From Pseudoalteromonas amylolytica (lineage in GTDB: Bacteria > Pseudomonadota > Gammaproteobacteria > Enterobacterales > Alteromonadaceae): 64,000 nucleotides of DNA. This document shows, in pieces, positions 17,119-25,910 of the stretch. Positions within the stretch are counted from its first letter, which is position 1; each line of letters starts with the position of its first letter. Location of the stretch: contig NZ_MKJU01000025.1 of NCBI RefSeq assembly GCF_001854605.1, positions 682,378-746,377 on the forward strand. The letters run 5' to 3'. The notes beneath the pieces were generated by a model. The model did no database searches. It was not told where the DNA came from and saw only the letters and a program-made list of their open reading frames with translations. Both the position numbers and the translations under genes were made by a program.

Positions 17119-18621
17119 ATGGAGATAAGTGGTGCAAGTTATATCGCTGGACAATGGCAAATAGCCGAAAATGCACAGGCATTTTTTGGCTTTTCACCAA
17201 AGCACAACCAGCCATTAACAACCCCTATCTATGAAGCGACATCACAAATGCTGCAAGAGGCGATTGATGCATCGGCAAAAGCATTTGTAAGCTACAGACA
17301 AACAAGCTTTGCACAACGTGCCACATTTTTATTTGCAATTGCAGATGAAATAGAAGCGCTTGGCGAGGCCCTCATCCATGTGACGCATGAAGAAACAAAC
17401 TTGCCCATAGCTCGATTGCAAGGAGAAAGAGGGCGTACGCTCAATCAACTGCGCGCTTTTGCCCAAGCTTTGGAGCAAAGTCGTAATGGCGTTTTAGACT
17501 TAGCTCAGGAAGACTTGGCAGATCCCAGCCGCTCACCTTTGCCAAAGCCTTATACACAGTTGAATTATTTACCTGTGGGTGTAGTGGCGGTGTTTGGCGC
17601 ATCAAACTTCCCCTATGCGTTTTCAACACTAGGTGGCGATACAGCGTCAGCGCTTGCAGCGGGTTGTCCGGTTATCATGAAAAGTCATACGGCACATCCT
17701 GCAACCAGTGAGCTTATGACCAAAGCCATTGACCGAGCAATTAGTAAGACCAACATGCCTGCTGGGGTGTTTTCAATGATCCAAGCGAAAAGCTACGATA
17801 TCGCACACCAGTTGGTGGCTGCACCGTCAGTCAAGGCGGTTGGCTTTACAGGCTCGTTTAACGTTGCTCAAAAGCTAATGGATACTATCGCAAAGCGCGC
17901 AGAGCGTATCCCATTTTACGGTGAACTGGGCAGTATAAATCCACAGTTGATTTTCGACGAGCGTTTAGTACAACAGAGCGAACCGCTGGCGCAGCAATTA
18001 TGTCAGTCTTTATTGATGGGCAATGGTCAATTTTGTACAAGTCCAGGGTTGTGGGTCGTGCCAACAGGCAGCGAAACATTTATTGAAACTGTTAAGCAGC
18101 AGCTCAACGGCAGTCAGTCAGATACGCTTTTATCCCCGAATATTGTTAACAGCTATAAGCAAAGTATTGAGCGCCTCAAAGCAACTTCGGGTGTTTCATT
18201 GTTGGCACAAGGGCATTTGCTGGAGTCGTTTCACGCCAATGCGCATCTATTTGCGACTGATGCCGACACCTATCTGGCAAATAGTGAATTACATGAGGAA
18301 GTATTTGGGCCGTGTGCAATGTTGGTGACGTATGAAAACGAAACACAACTCTCTGAGCTTGTGGATAACTTACAAGGGCAATTAACGGCGTCTATACATG
18401 GTACAGAAGGAGACTTCACAAACCATCATCAAGTGATCGAATCACTACAGTATAAAGTTGGAAGATTGATTGAAAATCAAATGCCAACAGGAGTTGAGGT
18501 GTGCCCGTCGATGAATCATGGCGGCCCATTTCCATCAAGCACGGATGTAAGGAGTACATCGGTTGGCCTCAATGCGATGCAGCGCTTTTTAAGGCCTTTA
18601 TGCCGTCAAAGAGCAAACTGA
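17119..18621 (+). CDS. Alpha-ketoglutarate semialdehyde dehydrogenase
   Basis: This NAD(P)-dependent aldehyde dehydrogenase of 500 residues catalyses the last step of the pathway, to 2-oxoglutarate. The start at 17119 (MEISGASYIAGQW) follows CAGGAG and matches the family opening; an in-frame ATG at 17098 would add seven residues. The catalytic Cys306 lies in MGNGQFCTSPG. The general base Glu is in FYGELGSINP. The SHTAHPATSEL segment marks the KGSA dehydrogenase subgroup. The C-terminal EVCPSMNHGGPFPSSTD is also typical of it. It is the last gene of the operon. Confidence 0.9.
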   Translation: MEISGASYIAGQWQIAENAQAFFGFSPKHNQPLTTPIYEATSQMLQEAIDASAKAFVSYRQTSFAQRATFLFAIADEIEALGEALIHVTHEETNLPIARLQGERGRTLNQLRAFAQALEQSRNGVLDLAQEDLADPSRSPLPKPYTQLNYLPVGVVAVFGASNFPYAFSTLGGDTASALAAGCPVIMKSHTAHPATSELMTKAIDRAISKTNMPAGVFSMIQAKSYDIAHQLVAAPSVKAVGFTGSFNVAQKLMDTIAKRAERIPFYGELGSINPQLIFDERLVQQSEPLAQQLCQSLLMGNGQFCTSPGLWVVPTGSETFIETVKQQLNGSQSDTLLSPNIVNSYKQSIERLKATSGVSLLAQGHLLESFHANAHLFATDADTYLANSELHEEVFGPCAMLVTYENETQLSELVDNLQGQLTASIHGTEGDFTNHHQVIESLQYKVGRLIENQMPTGVEVCPSMNHGGPFPSSTDVRSTSVGLNAMQRFLRPLCRQRAN

Positions 18622-18642
18622 TTGTTGATAAATGTTAAGCAA

Positions 18643-18678
18643 AAAAAAGACCCAGAGCAAAGGGATGCTCTGGGTTTA
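18643..18678 (-). terminator. Terminator hairpin between convergent genes
   Basis: A 10-bp stem ACCCAGAGCA / TGCTCTGGGT (18650-18659, 18666-18675) carries eight As on its left side, giving a strong T tail for minus-strand transcripts from rsmF. On the plus strand only TTT follows, so it may work weakly for the dehydrogenase operon too. Confidence 0.75.
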
Positions 18679-18874
18679 GGGGATGGCTCATATGAGCCAA
18701 TGCGTTACTTGAAAACACCTTCTATACATTAGGGAGAAGTAGAAAGTAATTTAAGTGTAGTTAACAATTCACAAAACTTACAAACATATGAAATATTTTT
18801 AAAGCCGTTAAAAAACAGTGTGTTATTGTTTATATTCCTATTTAGTCTAAAAATAATCAAAAGATATCTTCAAG

Positions 18875-20314
18875 TTATACCCAAGTTATCAACTGGGCGT
18901 TGCTAACCAGATCCCGTGGTAAACTATTTTTGACTTTATTCTTTTGCCATTTGCCTAAACCAACAGGCGCACCACAAAGGGTTAGAATAACTTCCCCTGT
19001 TTTTGTTGTGGGATGTGCAAGACGGATGTCTTTTCCTTGAAAATAATCACACGCCTGTTGCTGGTCCATCGCCAGAGTATTGTCTGCGGCAAGGTGACCA
19101 AGGGCGGTTGCAAGCTCATGCTCAAGACGTACCCCATTTTTGTGGGTTGTACCAATTTGTATGCCCAATCTGGCGTACTTAATCTTATTTTGCAGTTGCT
19201 CTAAAGCATCAGGAAACAGCCATAGCTCCTTATCTCGGGTCATTAACGTGCCGTTTAATGACTTGATGCCAAAGTGCTTTTTGATATACCCAAGAAATGA
19301 GGTTTGTAGCTTAGCGTCGATGGCAATAAACGGGAATGCGCCTTTTTTAATCTTTTGTTCGGGGTTCTCGACAGAGCCTACCTTTTTAAACTTCGCGATA
19401 AAAAAACCTTCACTGTCGAAAATCTGTGGCCAAACATGCAAATACCCTTGTTCAGTGGTTGCTCTTTGGGCGCCATCAAACAGTTCATCTAGAGGCTCTA
19501 CTTCTATGTGTCCTGCAAATTGTTCCAGTAAATAAGCACACACCGCTTGGTTTTCGATAGGTGTAAGCGTACAAGTAGAATACACCAGCGTACCACCGGG
19601 CTTGAGTGCTAAAAAAGCGCTGCGGATCAGCTGCTTTTGAACATCGCTGATATCGATATTTGATTGCAGGGACCAGTTTTTTAATGCATCAGCATCTTTT
19701 CTCACCGTACCTTCACCAGAGCAGGGCGCATCGAGCAAAATGCTGTCAAAACACTCAAACATATAGTCGCCGAAAATCGTGCCATTGAAATGAGATAGCG
19801 CACAATTGGCAACACCCATGCGTTTCATATTGGCTGCTAGCACTTTAACACGAGATGATGATAGCTCATTGGCAATTAAAACCCCTTGATTGTTCATCAT
19901 AGCAGCCAACTGTGACGTTTTAGAACCAGGGGCCGCTGCCATATCTAATACACACAGGCTGTGTTCAAGCGCGTCAGCCAAAGCCATAGGTGGCAACATA
20001 GAGCTTGCTTCTTGTACATAAATACAACCACTTAGATGTAATTCGGTATTACCTATAGGTAAATTTTCTTCTTCGTCTTCAGGGCGCGTTAACCAAAATC
20101 CATTCTCGCACCAAGGTACAGGCTCAATCTGCCAATCATTGAGTTGGCAATATTGTTCAAACGCTGCTACTGACATTTTCAAGGTGTTGACGCGTACGCT
20201 ACGGCGCAAAGGGCTCTGACAGGCCGCCACAAAATCTTCGATGTTAAGGTGATCAGGAATATAGCTCTTTACGTCTGCTAAAAAGGACTCTGGAATATAA
20301 GTAGAAGTATTCAA
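18875..20314 (-). CDS. rsmF: 16S rRNA (cytosine-1407-C5)-methyltransferase RsmF
   Basis: This 479-residue SAM-dependent m5C methyltransferase acts on the small ribosomal subunit. The opening [20 protein letters not shown] and the [15 protein letters not shown] segment match E. coli RsmF. The SAM motif is [15 protein letters not shown] (about residue 125). Motif IV is [14 protein letters not shown] and motif VI is [15 protein letters not shown], which carry the two functional Cys. The C-terminal PUA-like and RsmF-specific regions are present ([11 protein letters not shown]). Length matches. It appears monocistronic. Confidence 0.95.
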   Translation of the reverse strand: MNTSTYIPESFLADVKSYIPDHLNIEDFVAACQSPLRRSVRVNTLKMSVAAFEQYCQLNDWQIEPVPWCENGFWLTRPEDEEENLPIGNTELHLSGCIYVQEASSMLPPMALADALEHSLCVLDMAAAPGSKTSQLAAMMNNQGVLIANELSSSRVKVLAANMKRMGVANCALSHFNGTIFGDYMFECFDSILLDAPCSGEGTVRKDADALKNWSLQSNIDISDVQKQLIRSAFLALKPGGTLVYSTCTLTPIENQAVCAYLLEQFAGHIEVEPLDELFDGAQRATTEQGYLHVWPQIFDSEGFFIAKFKKVGSVENPEQKIKKGAFPFIAIDAKLQTSFLGYIKKHFGIKSLNGTLMTRDKELWLFPDALEQLQNKIKYARLGIQIGTTHKNGVRLEHELATALGHLAADNTLAMDQQQACDYFQGKDIRLAHPTTKTGEVILTLCGAPVGLGKWQKNKVKNSLPRDLVSNAQLITWV

Positions 20315-20369
20315 AAATATAACCTAGGCGATGAATTCACAGCAAAGCATTATTTTATCACTGTTTGGG

Positions 20370-20399
20370 GCAGGGCTAAAAGTTCTTTTAAAGCCCTGC
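20370..20399 (-). terminator. Hairpin after the MAPEG gene, possible terminator
   Basis: GCAGGGCT / AGCCCTGC with an inner AAAAG / CTTTT pairing forms a stable stem 27 bases past the MAPEG stop. No T tail follows on the minus strand, so termination is uncertain. Confidence 0.4.
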
Positions 20400-20426
20400 G
20401 CTTAATGATTCGAGTGGAGGCTGAAA

Positions 20427-20846
20427 CTAAACCTTGCCCATGATATTGATATATAAGTATGCAAACCAAGCGATAAATAAACAGCTACTAGCAAGCGCAA
20501 AAGCGATGGTCCGCATTAACAGATTTCGACACACAATGTGTTCAAAGCAATGCCAGTAACGCGCAACAACAAAGAAGGTACTCACTAAAAACCAAAAATG
20601 TCCCTCAATATGCTGTTGGTGTAACAAACACAGCAATACAATGAACAATGTTGATTGTTGAAACTGATTGTCATAACTATTACCCGCTAGAGTCGTTGTT
20701 TTTTCGAAGTTATTTTTATGAACAAACTGAATATCAGATGCGGAAACACGCTTACGTTTGAACGCTGAAATCCGTAACGCAGTCGTCAGTAACCATAAAG
20801 AACACATTAGTAAAATTAAAAACATAATTGGATAGTGAACCCACAT
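20427..20846 (-). CDS. MAPEG family membrane protein
   Basis: This 139-residue protein has four hydrophobic segments. The start at ATG 20846 (MWVHYPIMFLILLM) is fixed by a strong AGGAGG (20855-20860); the frame extends to 20900 without such a site. The conserved NQFQQSTLF motif near residue 60 is the MAPEG family hallmark (membrane-associated eicosanoid/glutathione proteins). In bacteria these are inner-membrane proteins of mostly unknown substrate, some with glutathione transferase activity. It is divergent from the GlxA-like regulator, 97 bases away. Confidence 0.8.
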   Translation of the reverse strand: MWVHYPIMFLILLMCSLWLLTTALRISAFKRKRVSASDIQFVHKNNFEKTTTLAGNSYDNQFQQSTLFIVLLCLLHQQHIEGHFWFLVSTFFVVARYWHCFEHIVCRNLLMRTIAFALASSCLFIAWFAYLYINIMGKV

Positions 20847-20943
20847 GCTATTGGCCTCCTGTTGAAATACTAACATCACTTTACCTGAGTTATCATTCAC
20901 GTTAATGTGTCATTAATGACATTATTAAGGGTAAAACTGACAA

Positions 20944-21906
20944 GTGTATAACGTCGCTATTATTTGTCCTGAGGGTGCCTTAGCGACAGGTATCACGGGA
21001 GTAATAGATATCTTGAATGTTGCTAACATTTTGGCGAAAAAACCAATGTTTAGCTGGCAGTTGGTCGGGGTCGAAACACAAAGCGTCAAAACGAGTCAAG
21101 GGCTGACAATCGCTTGCGACCTTAAACTAGCCGACCTGCACAGTACGGATGTTATGCTGTGGATTGGCAGTCAATTCGAGGGGCCTCAAAAGTTATGGCG
21201 AGCATGTAGGGCATTCACCCCTTACCGCGAGCATATTAATGAATTAGCCCGAAGCAGTGAGTATACGATTGCAACCTGCACGTCCGTTTGCTACTTAGCA
21301 AGCAGTGGATTTTTAGACCCGTATCATGTTACCAGCAGTTGGTGGCTTAAGGCTTTCTACCAGAGACATTTTCCACAGTTGAAAGTCTCTCAAGAGAAAG
21401 TGTATTTGCAAGATGGTAAGGTGATCACTTCAGGTGCGGCGCAATGTTATTTTACGATGATGCTCCACTTTATTCGCCAAACTTGTGGCATTGAGCTGGC
21501 GGATAAGTTGTCATCGTGGCTTGCTATTCCTGAGCTGACCACATCGCAACAACCTTATATGCAAATAGGCGCCTTTGAACTGCATCAGGACGAACGTTTA
21601 CTCGCGCTACAAAACTACATAAAAAGCAATCTTTCAGCACCATTAACCGTGGAGCAAATGGCTAAGTATTTGAGTGTTAGCGAGCGAACTTTGATCCGAC
21701 GATTTCAAAAACAAATAGGCCTTACACCGTCAAATTACGTTAGGCTGGCTAGGTTGGAAAAAGCAAAGCAGTTGCTGCGTACAACGCGAATAAATACCGG
21801 TGATGTAGCGGAGCAAGTTGGCTATCAGGATATTGGTTCGTTTAATCGTATATTTAAGGACCAATACGGTAAAACGCTTAACGAATACAGGGCGCAATTT
21901 AGCTAA
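20944..21906 (+). CDS. GlxA-type AraC family transcriptional regulator
   Basis: This 320-residue protein has an N-terminal DJ-1/PfpI-like amidase-fold domain (residues 1-185, with TCTSVCYLASSGFL at the nucleophile elbow). A C-terminal AraC DNA-binding domain of two helix-turn-helix motifs follows (MAKYLSVSERTLIRRFQKQI and QVGYQDIGSFNRIFKDQYG). The start is a GTG at 20944; no in-frame ATG fits. It is divergent from the MAPEG gene and may regulate it. Target and ligand are unknown. AraC proteins with this domain often control amine or choline/carnitine use. Confidence 0.85.
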   Translation: MYNVAIICPEGALATGITGVIDILNVANILAKKPMFSWQLVGVETQSVKTSQGLTIACDLKLADLHSTDVMLWIGSQFEGPQKLWRACRAFTPYREHINELARSSEYTIATCTSVCYLASSGFLDPYHVTSSWWLKAFYQRHFPQLKVSQEKVYLQDGKVITSGAAQCYFTMMLHFIRQTCGIELADKLSSWLAIPELTTSQQPYMQIGAFELHQDERLLALQNYIKSNLSAPLTVEQMAKYLSVSERTLIRRFQKQIGLTPSNYVRLARLEKAKQLLRTTRINTGDVAEQVGYQDIGSFNRIFKDQYGKTLNEYRAQFS

Positions 21907-21957
21907 GGGATCAGATATTTTGCCAGAGCTTTGTCAGGTTGGTCGTGTTATAGTATT

Positions 21958-21972
21958 TCGCGATATTTCACG
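21958..21972. promoter_or_regulatory. TCGCGATATTTCACG site at the activator gene start
   Basis: TCGCGATATTTCACG lies 9 bases before the activator ATG and touches its GAGG ribosome binding site. It differs at only two core positions from the palindrome at 23433-23446. Binding here would repress the activator's own gene, an inferred feedback. Confidence 0.5.
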
Positions 21973-21981
21973 AGGTAATTT

Positions 21982-23424
21982 ATGGCTAGTGTAGTTAATC
22001 ATTTTCTAGGTGATTCTGAACTGTTATTAAACGCGGTTGGCGAAGGGATTTATGGCTTTGATCTGTCTGGTAATGCGGTGTTTGTTAACCCTGCGGCTGA
22101 GCGCATGACTGGGTGGAGAGCACAGGAATTACTGGGGAAGAAAATTCATCAGTATCATCACCATAGCCACGCTGATGGCACACCTTACCCAGCCGATCAG
22201 TGCCAAATCTATTGCACCATGTTTGATGGCATACGTCGACACGTCAAAGATGAAGTATTCTGGCGCAAAGATGGCTCAAGCTTTCCGGTTGAGTACACAT
22301 CTACACCTATCTATAGAGAAGGTAAGTTAATCGGTGCTGTGGCAATATTTCGTGATGTGTCAAAACAGCATGAAACCGAGCAAGCATTGCGTAGGGCGCT
22401 CGACAAAGTGCAACAATTAAGTGAGCAACTTCAAGATGAAAACGCCTATCTACTCGCCGAGTTGAATCAAGATTGGCAAGATTCAGGCTTGGTCGGTAGC
22501 AGCCACATATTTAAAACCATGCTGGCACAAATAGAGCTTGTAAGCCAAACCAACAGTACAGTACTGATCCAAGGTGAGAATGGTACAGGTAAAGAGCTAG
22601 TGGCCAGAAATTTACACCGCCTAAGTGCGCGCTCTAAACTACCCTTTGTTCGCGTTAATTGTGCGGCATTTACGCCTAGCTTGCTTGAGTCTGAACTATT
22701 TGGTCATGAAAAAGGGGCTTTTACTGGGGCCAATGAACGCCGTAAAGGCCGTTTTGAACTGGCAAATAAAGGGACGTTATTTTTAGATGAAGTGGGTGAG
22801 CTGTCACAAGAAGCGCAAAGCAAGCTATTACGTGTGCTTCAAGAGCAAGAGTTTGAACGCGTAGGCGGCAGCCAAACGATCTCAGTAGATATACGCATTA
22901 TAGCAGCAACGAACAGAGCGTTGTGGCAGATGGTTGAACAGGGCAATTTTCGTATGGATTTGTACTACAGGCTAAATGTCTTTCCTATCCAAGTGCCTGC
23001 GCTGAGAGAGCGCAAAGAAGACATTCCTGTGCTATGTGCCAATATCATTAAGCAGTTAAATAAGCGACTAGGGAAGCATTTTAAGGGGGTGTCAAAAAAT
23101 GCTTTGAATAAACTAAAGCGCTATGATTGGCCTGGTAATATTCGCGAATTGCAGAATGTATTAGAGCGAGAAGCAATTTTAAGTACGTCCACTCTCTTAC
23201 AGCTATCACAACCGCTATCAGCGCAAACAAGTGTAACACCGAACCAAGCTAAGACTGACTTATCTTTAGAGCACGCTCAGCGAGCGCATATTCTGTATGT
23301 GTTGGAAAGTTGTAGATGGAAAGTCGCTGGCGGCGATGGTGCGGCAAATATACTGGGATTGAACGAAAGCACTTTAAGGTCAAAAATGAAAAAACTGGGT
23401 ATTAAGCGAAATCGCGATATTTAG
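21982..23424 (+). CDS. PAS-domain sigma54-dependent transcriptional activator
   Basis: This 480-residue protein has an N-terminal PAS sensor (residues 8-130; [28 protein letters not shown]), a short coiled coil (about 130-160) and a sigma54-interacting AAA+ domain. The AAA+ domain carries Walker [11 protein letters not shown], the GAFTGA loop in [11 protein letters not shown], Walker [10 protein letters not shown] and the arginine-finger region. A C-terminal Fis-type HTH ([20 protein letters not shown]) completes it. It activates sigma54 promoters in response to a PAS signal. The PAS has a His-rich [11 protein letters not shown] insertion with two nearby Cys (DQCQIYC), which could bind metal or sense redox. 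The next gene, ccoG-like, has a sigma54 promoter and matching binding sites, so it is the likely target. Confidence 0.9.
   Translation: MASVVNHFLGDSELLLNAVGEGIYGFDLSGNAVFVNPAAERMTGWRAQELLGKKIHQYHHHSHADGTPYPADQCQIYCTMFDGIRRHVKDEVFWRKDGSSFPVEYTSTPIYREGKLIGAVAIFRDVSKQHETEQALRRALDKVQQLSEQLQDENAYLLAELNQDWQDSGLVGSSHIFKTMLAQIELVSQTNSTVLIQGENGTGKELVARNLHRLSARSKLPFVRVNCAAFTPSLLESELFGHEKGAFTGANERRKGRFELANKGTLFLDEVGELSQEAQSKLLRVLQEQEFERVGGSQTISVDIRIIAATNRALWQMVEQGNFRMDLYYRLNVFPIQVPALRERKEDIPVLCANIIKQLNKRLGKHFKGVSKNALNKLKRYDWPGNIRELQNVLEREAILSTSTLLQLSQPLSAQTSVTPNQAKTDLSLEHAQRAHILYVLESCRWKVAGGDGAANILGLNESTLRSKMKKLGIKRNRDI
23412..23422. promoter_or_regulatory. TCGCGATATTT activator half-site inside the activator 3' end
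   Basis: The same 11-mer as at 21958, lying in the last codons of the activator gene, 20 bases (two helical turns) from the palindrome at 23432. It could serve as a second enhancer site for the ccoG promoter. Confidence 0.45.
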
Positions 23425-23432
23425 CATATTGT

Positions 23433-23446
23433 CGTGATATATCACG
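23433..23446. promoter_or_regulatory. Palindrome CGTGATATATCACG, candidate enhancer site
   Basis: A perfect 14-bp palindrome about 65 bases upstream of a sigma54 promoter and just after the activator gene. This is the usual spacing for an upstream activating site of a sigma54 activator dimer. Confidence 0.65.
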
Positions 23447-23508
23447 TATTGTAATTTGTTTATCTCAATAAAATCATTTAAAATCAATAAGATAAACTTA
23501 TTTTCAGC

Positions 23509-23525
23509 TTGGTCTGAAAGTTGCA
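23509..23525 (+). promoter_or_regulatory. Sigma54 (-24/-12) promoter of the ccoG-like gene
   Basis: TTGGTCTGAAAGTTGCA fits the consensus, with GG (23511-23512) and GC (23523-23524) exactly ten bases apart. It lies 44 bases before the chosen start of the ccoG-like gene. Confidence 0.75.
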
Positions 23526-23568
23526 ATTCTGCTTGTGTTCGATATTAACCAATACAAGCAGAAGTATT

Positions 23569-24951
23569 ATGAAGTTTGACATTAAAGAAGAAGATCTCAT
23601 CATCAAGCCCTATAAACACGCTGGGCCAATTTATATTCGAGAACAAAAGGGATACTTTCAACGCATCAGGCGCTACCTAAGCTGGTTTCTTATGTTGGTC
23701 TTTATTGGTCTTCCCTGGATCACTTATCAAGGACAGCAAGCAATCTTATTTGACGTTGCACATCAAAAGTTTAAGATTTTTGGTGCGACCTTCTTACCGC
23801 AAGATTTTATGTTGCTGGCAGGCGTATTTATGGCGGGAGCCTTTGCGCTGTTTTTTGTTACCAACTGGCTGGGCCGCGTTTGGTGCGGCTTTGTGTGCCC
23901 ACAAACAGTTTGGATGCTGATGTTTACATGGGTGGAACACAAGGTTGAAGGCACCCGAAATCAGCGTATCAAGCTAGATCAAGGCCAGTGGAATTTAACT
24001 AAGATACAAAAGAAGCTCACTAAGCACAGTATTTGGTTATTTATGTCGCTATTCACCGCCACATCTTTTATGGCCTATTTTATACCCGCATCAACACTTT
24101 ATACCGAGATGTTTAACTTGCAGTGGTCAGGGTTAGTTTGTTTTTGGGTGTTTTTGTTTACCTTGTGTACGTATGGTAATGCTGGCTTTTTACGAGAGAA
24201 AATGTGTACCGTGGCTTGTCCATACTCGCGTTTTCAATCAGTGATGTTTGATAAAGATACACTGGTGGTAAGCTATGATTTCGCGCGCGGAGAGCGCCGT
24301 GGACGTCGTAAGAGAAAGGATAATCCTGAATCACTTGGCCTGGGTGATTGTGTTGACTGTAACTTGTGTGTAGAAGTCTGCCCAGCAGGCATTGATATTC
24401 GAAACGGCTTGCAATATGAGTGCATTAACTGTGGCTTGTGTATAGACGCTTGTGATCAAACCATGGATAAGTTTGGCTACAAAAAAGGTCTAATAAGCTT
24501 CAAAAGCGAGCAACAAATGGCAGGGAAACAAGCAAAACCGATGAGATTGAAACTCTTCGGCTATGCCATTTTAACCGTGGCTGTCATCGCCTCGATGATA
24601 GTATGGCTATTGCTGAGAACGCCGTTAGAAGTGTCAGTGATAAGAGACCGCAACGCCCTTTATCGTTTAGATTATCAGGGGATAGTGGAGAATCCATATA
24701 CCTTGAGTGTTATTAATAAAACCCAGCAAACCTTGAGTTACAATATCGCGTTGGACGGTTTTGATGGGGCCAGTTTAGTGGCACCGAGCAATATAAAAGT
24801 TGCAGCTGGTCAAATGGTATTGGTGCCTGTGACTATTAGCGCGGATCAGAACGATTTAAAGCATCGTGTTCATAAAGTTACTTTTATCGTCAGTGCGCTT
24901 GAAGATAGTACTATTTATCTTGAAAAACAAAGTTACTTTTACAGTGAATAA
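23569..24951 (+). CDS. ccoG: CcoG/RdxA/FixG-type polyferredoxin
   Basis: This inner-membrane iron-sulfur protein of about 460 residues starts at ATG 23569 (MKFDIKEEDLI); the frame opens at a TTG within the sigma54 promoter, which is rejected. It has membrane segments near residues 25-45, 70-95, 145-165, 185-205 and 325-345. FCG-VCPQTVW, MCTVACPYSRFQS, two 4Fe-4S ferredoxin motifs (DCVDCNLCVEVCPAGID and ECINCGLCIDACDQTMD) and a C-terminal Ig-like FixG domain follow. CcoG is known as a copper reductase needed for cbb3 oxidase assembly. Here it stands apart from ccoNOPQ and under sigma54 control, so its role may be a broader redox or metal response. Confidence 0.9.
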   Translation: MKFDIKEEDLIIKPYKHAGPIYIREQKGYFQRIRRYLSWFLMLVFIGLPWITYQGQQAILFDVAHQKFKIFGATFLPQDFMLLAGVFMAGAFALFFVTNWLGRVWCGFVCPQTVWMLMFTWVEHKVEGTRNQRIKLDQGQWNLTKIQKKLTKHSIWLFMSLFTATSFMAYFIPASTLYTEMFNLQWSGLVCFWVFLFTLCTYGNAGFLREKMCTVACPYSRFQSVMFDKDTLVVSYDFARGERRGRRKRKDNPESLGLGDCVDCNLCVEVCPAGIDIRNGLQYECINCGLCIDACDQTMDKFGYKKGLISFKSEQQMAGKQAKPMRLKLFGYAILTVAVIASMIVWLLLRTPLEVSVIRDRNALYRLDYQGIVENPYTLSVINKTQQTLSYNIALDGFDGASLVAPSNIKVAAGQMVLVPVTISADQNDLKHRVHKVTFIVSALEDSTIYLEKQSYFYSE

Positions 24952-24958
24952 ATAAAAC

Positions 24959-24980
24959 AGCACACTTTAGCTTGTGTGCT
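24959..24980 (+). terminator. Hairpin after ccoG, possible terminator
   Basis: Stem AGCACAC / GTGTGCT with an eight-base loop lies eight bases past the stop. No T run follows on the plus strand. Confidence 0.4.
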
Positions 24981-25001
24981 TGCTAGCCTCTTTCAACAGT
25001 A

Positions 25002-25033
25002 CTTTTAGTGACGTATGTTTACGTCACTAAAAG
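25002..25033. repeat. Perfect 14-bp inverted repeat with TGTT loop
   Basis: CTTTTAGTGACGTA-TGTT-TACGTCACTAAAAG forms an uninterrupted 14-bp stem. No T tract follows on either strand. It resembles the hairpins at 36104 and 57731 in design. It may be a bidirectional terminator, an RNA-stabilising element or a dimer-binding site. Confidence 0.6.
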
Positions 25034-25291
25034 AGTCTTAAAACCGCCATATTTCAGCCAGCAATCTGCATGTAAAATATTCGTTTTGAAAGTGTTTACA
25101 AAAGTAATCATGCTGCTAGATTTAAATAGCCAACTATAATAATTGATAAGATATTTTGAGCCCGTTGACAATGGACATGCAAGTAATAATGGGCGTTTAG
25201 TTTGTTATACAATGATATCTCTATCAGGTAAAATGAAGAGTTGGCGTAACATTTCATCAGCCATACCTACTTACTAAAAGGATAGATCGAT

Positions 25292-25882
25292 ATGGTAACG
25301 CTAATCGTCAGTGATATATATGGCCATACAGCCAATTTAGACGCCTTCGCAAATGAACTAGTCGGTGATATCGTCATTTGCTCCCCATATGAAACAAAAC
25401 AGTCTATACGTCAACGTAACGAAGAGGATGTATACGCACAGTTCGTCAATTCGGTTGGTCATGACAATTATATGAGCAAAGTCGAAAGGGCCATCGTATC
25501 ACACCGCCCACAGCTCGTTATTGCTTTCAGTGCAGGTGCTTCTGCGGCATGGCGAGCCATAGCAAATATACAAACTAATCTGCCAGCTAAGCTTATAGGG
25601 TTTTATCCTGGGCAAATTAGAAACTACATTGATGTTCAGCCAAAATGTCAGGTAGATTTGCTATTTCCACAACAAGAGGCGCATTTTGAGCTCACCCCTG
25701 TGATACAAGTTTTAAAAAAAATGAATAATGTCAGCTGTACTCGGACGCGCTACAACCATGGTTTTATGAACGCATTATCCAATCAGTTCAACAAATATGC
25801 ATACCTTCACTATACTCACCTGTGTGAACAACAAATTGTCATGCTTCAGCACTCACATGAACAGGAGAAGCTTGAAGTGTAA
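25292..25882 (+). CDS. Small alpha/beta hydrolase of dienelactone hydrolase type
   Basis: This 196-residue protein starts at ATG 25292 after AGGAT. It has a strand-nucleophile-helix segment LVIAFSAGASAAWRAI, where Ser would be the nucleophile in F-S-A-G rather than the classical GxSxG. A late His lies in YNHGFMN, the place of the catalytic His in dienelactone hydrolases. A compact GFYPGQIRNYIDV strand precedes the third conserved region. The catalytic acid may be Asp in CQVDLLFPQQEAH. It is the first of a three-gene run (29 bases to the next) with an acetoacetate decarboxylase-like and a desaturase-like protein. Substrate unknown. Confidence 0.6.
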   Translation: MVTLIVSDIYGHTANLDAFANELVGDIVICSPYETKQSIRQRNEEDVYAQFVNSVGHDNYMSKVERAIVSHRPQLVIAFSAGASAAWRAIANIQTNLPAKLIGFYPGQIRNYIDVQPKCQVDLLFPQQEAHFELTPVIQVLKKMNNVSCTRTRYNHGFMNALSNQFNKYAYLHYTHLCEQQIVMLQHSHEQEKLEV

Positions 25883-25910
25883 TAACAGGTACAAAATGAA
25901 GGAATAAACT

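Larger units (their letters stand above)
24952..25291. other. Intergenic region with two hairpins
   Basis: This 340-base gap between ccoG and the next operon holds the ccoG hairpin, a long perfect inverted repeat at 25002-25033, and the likely promoter of the following genes (TTGTTATACAATG near 25202-25214 resembles a -10 region). No coding region is supported. Confidence 0.5.
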
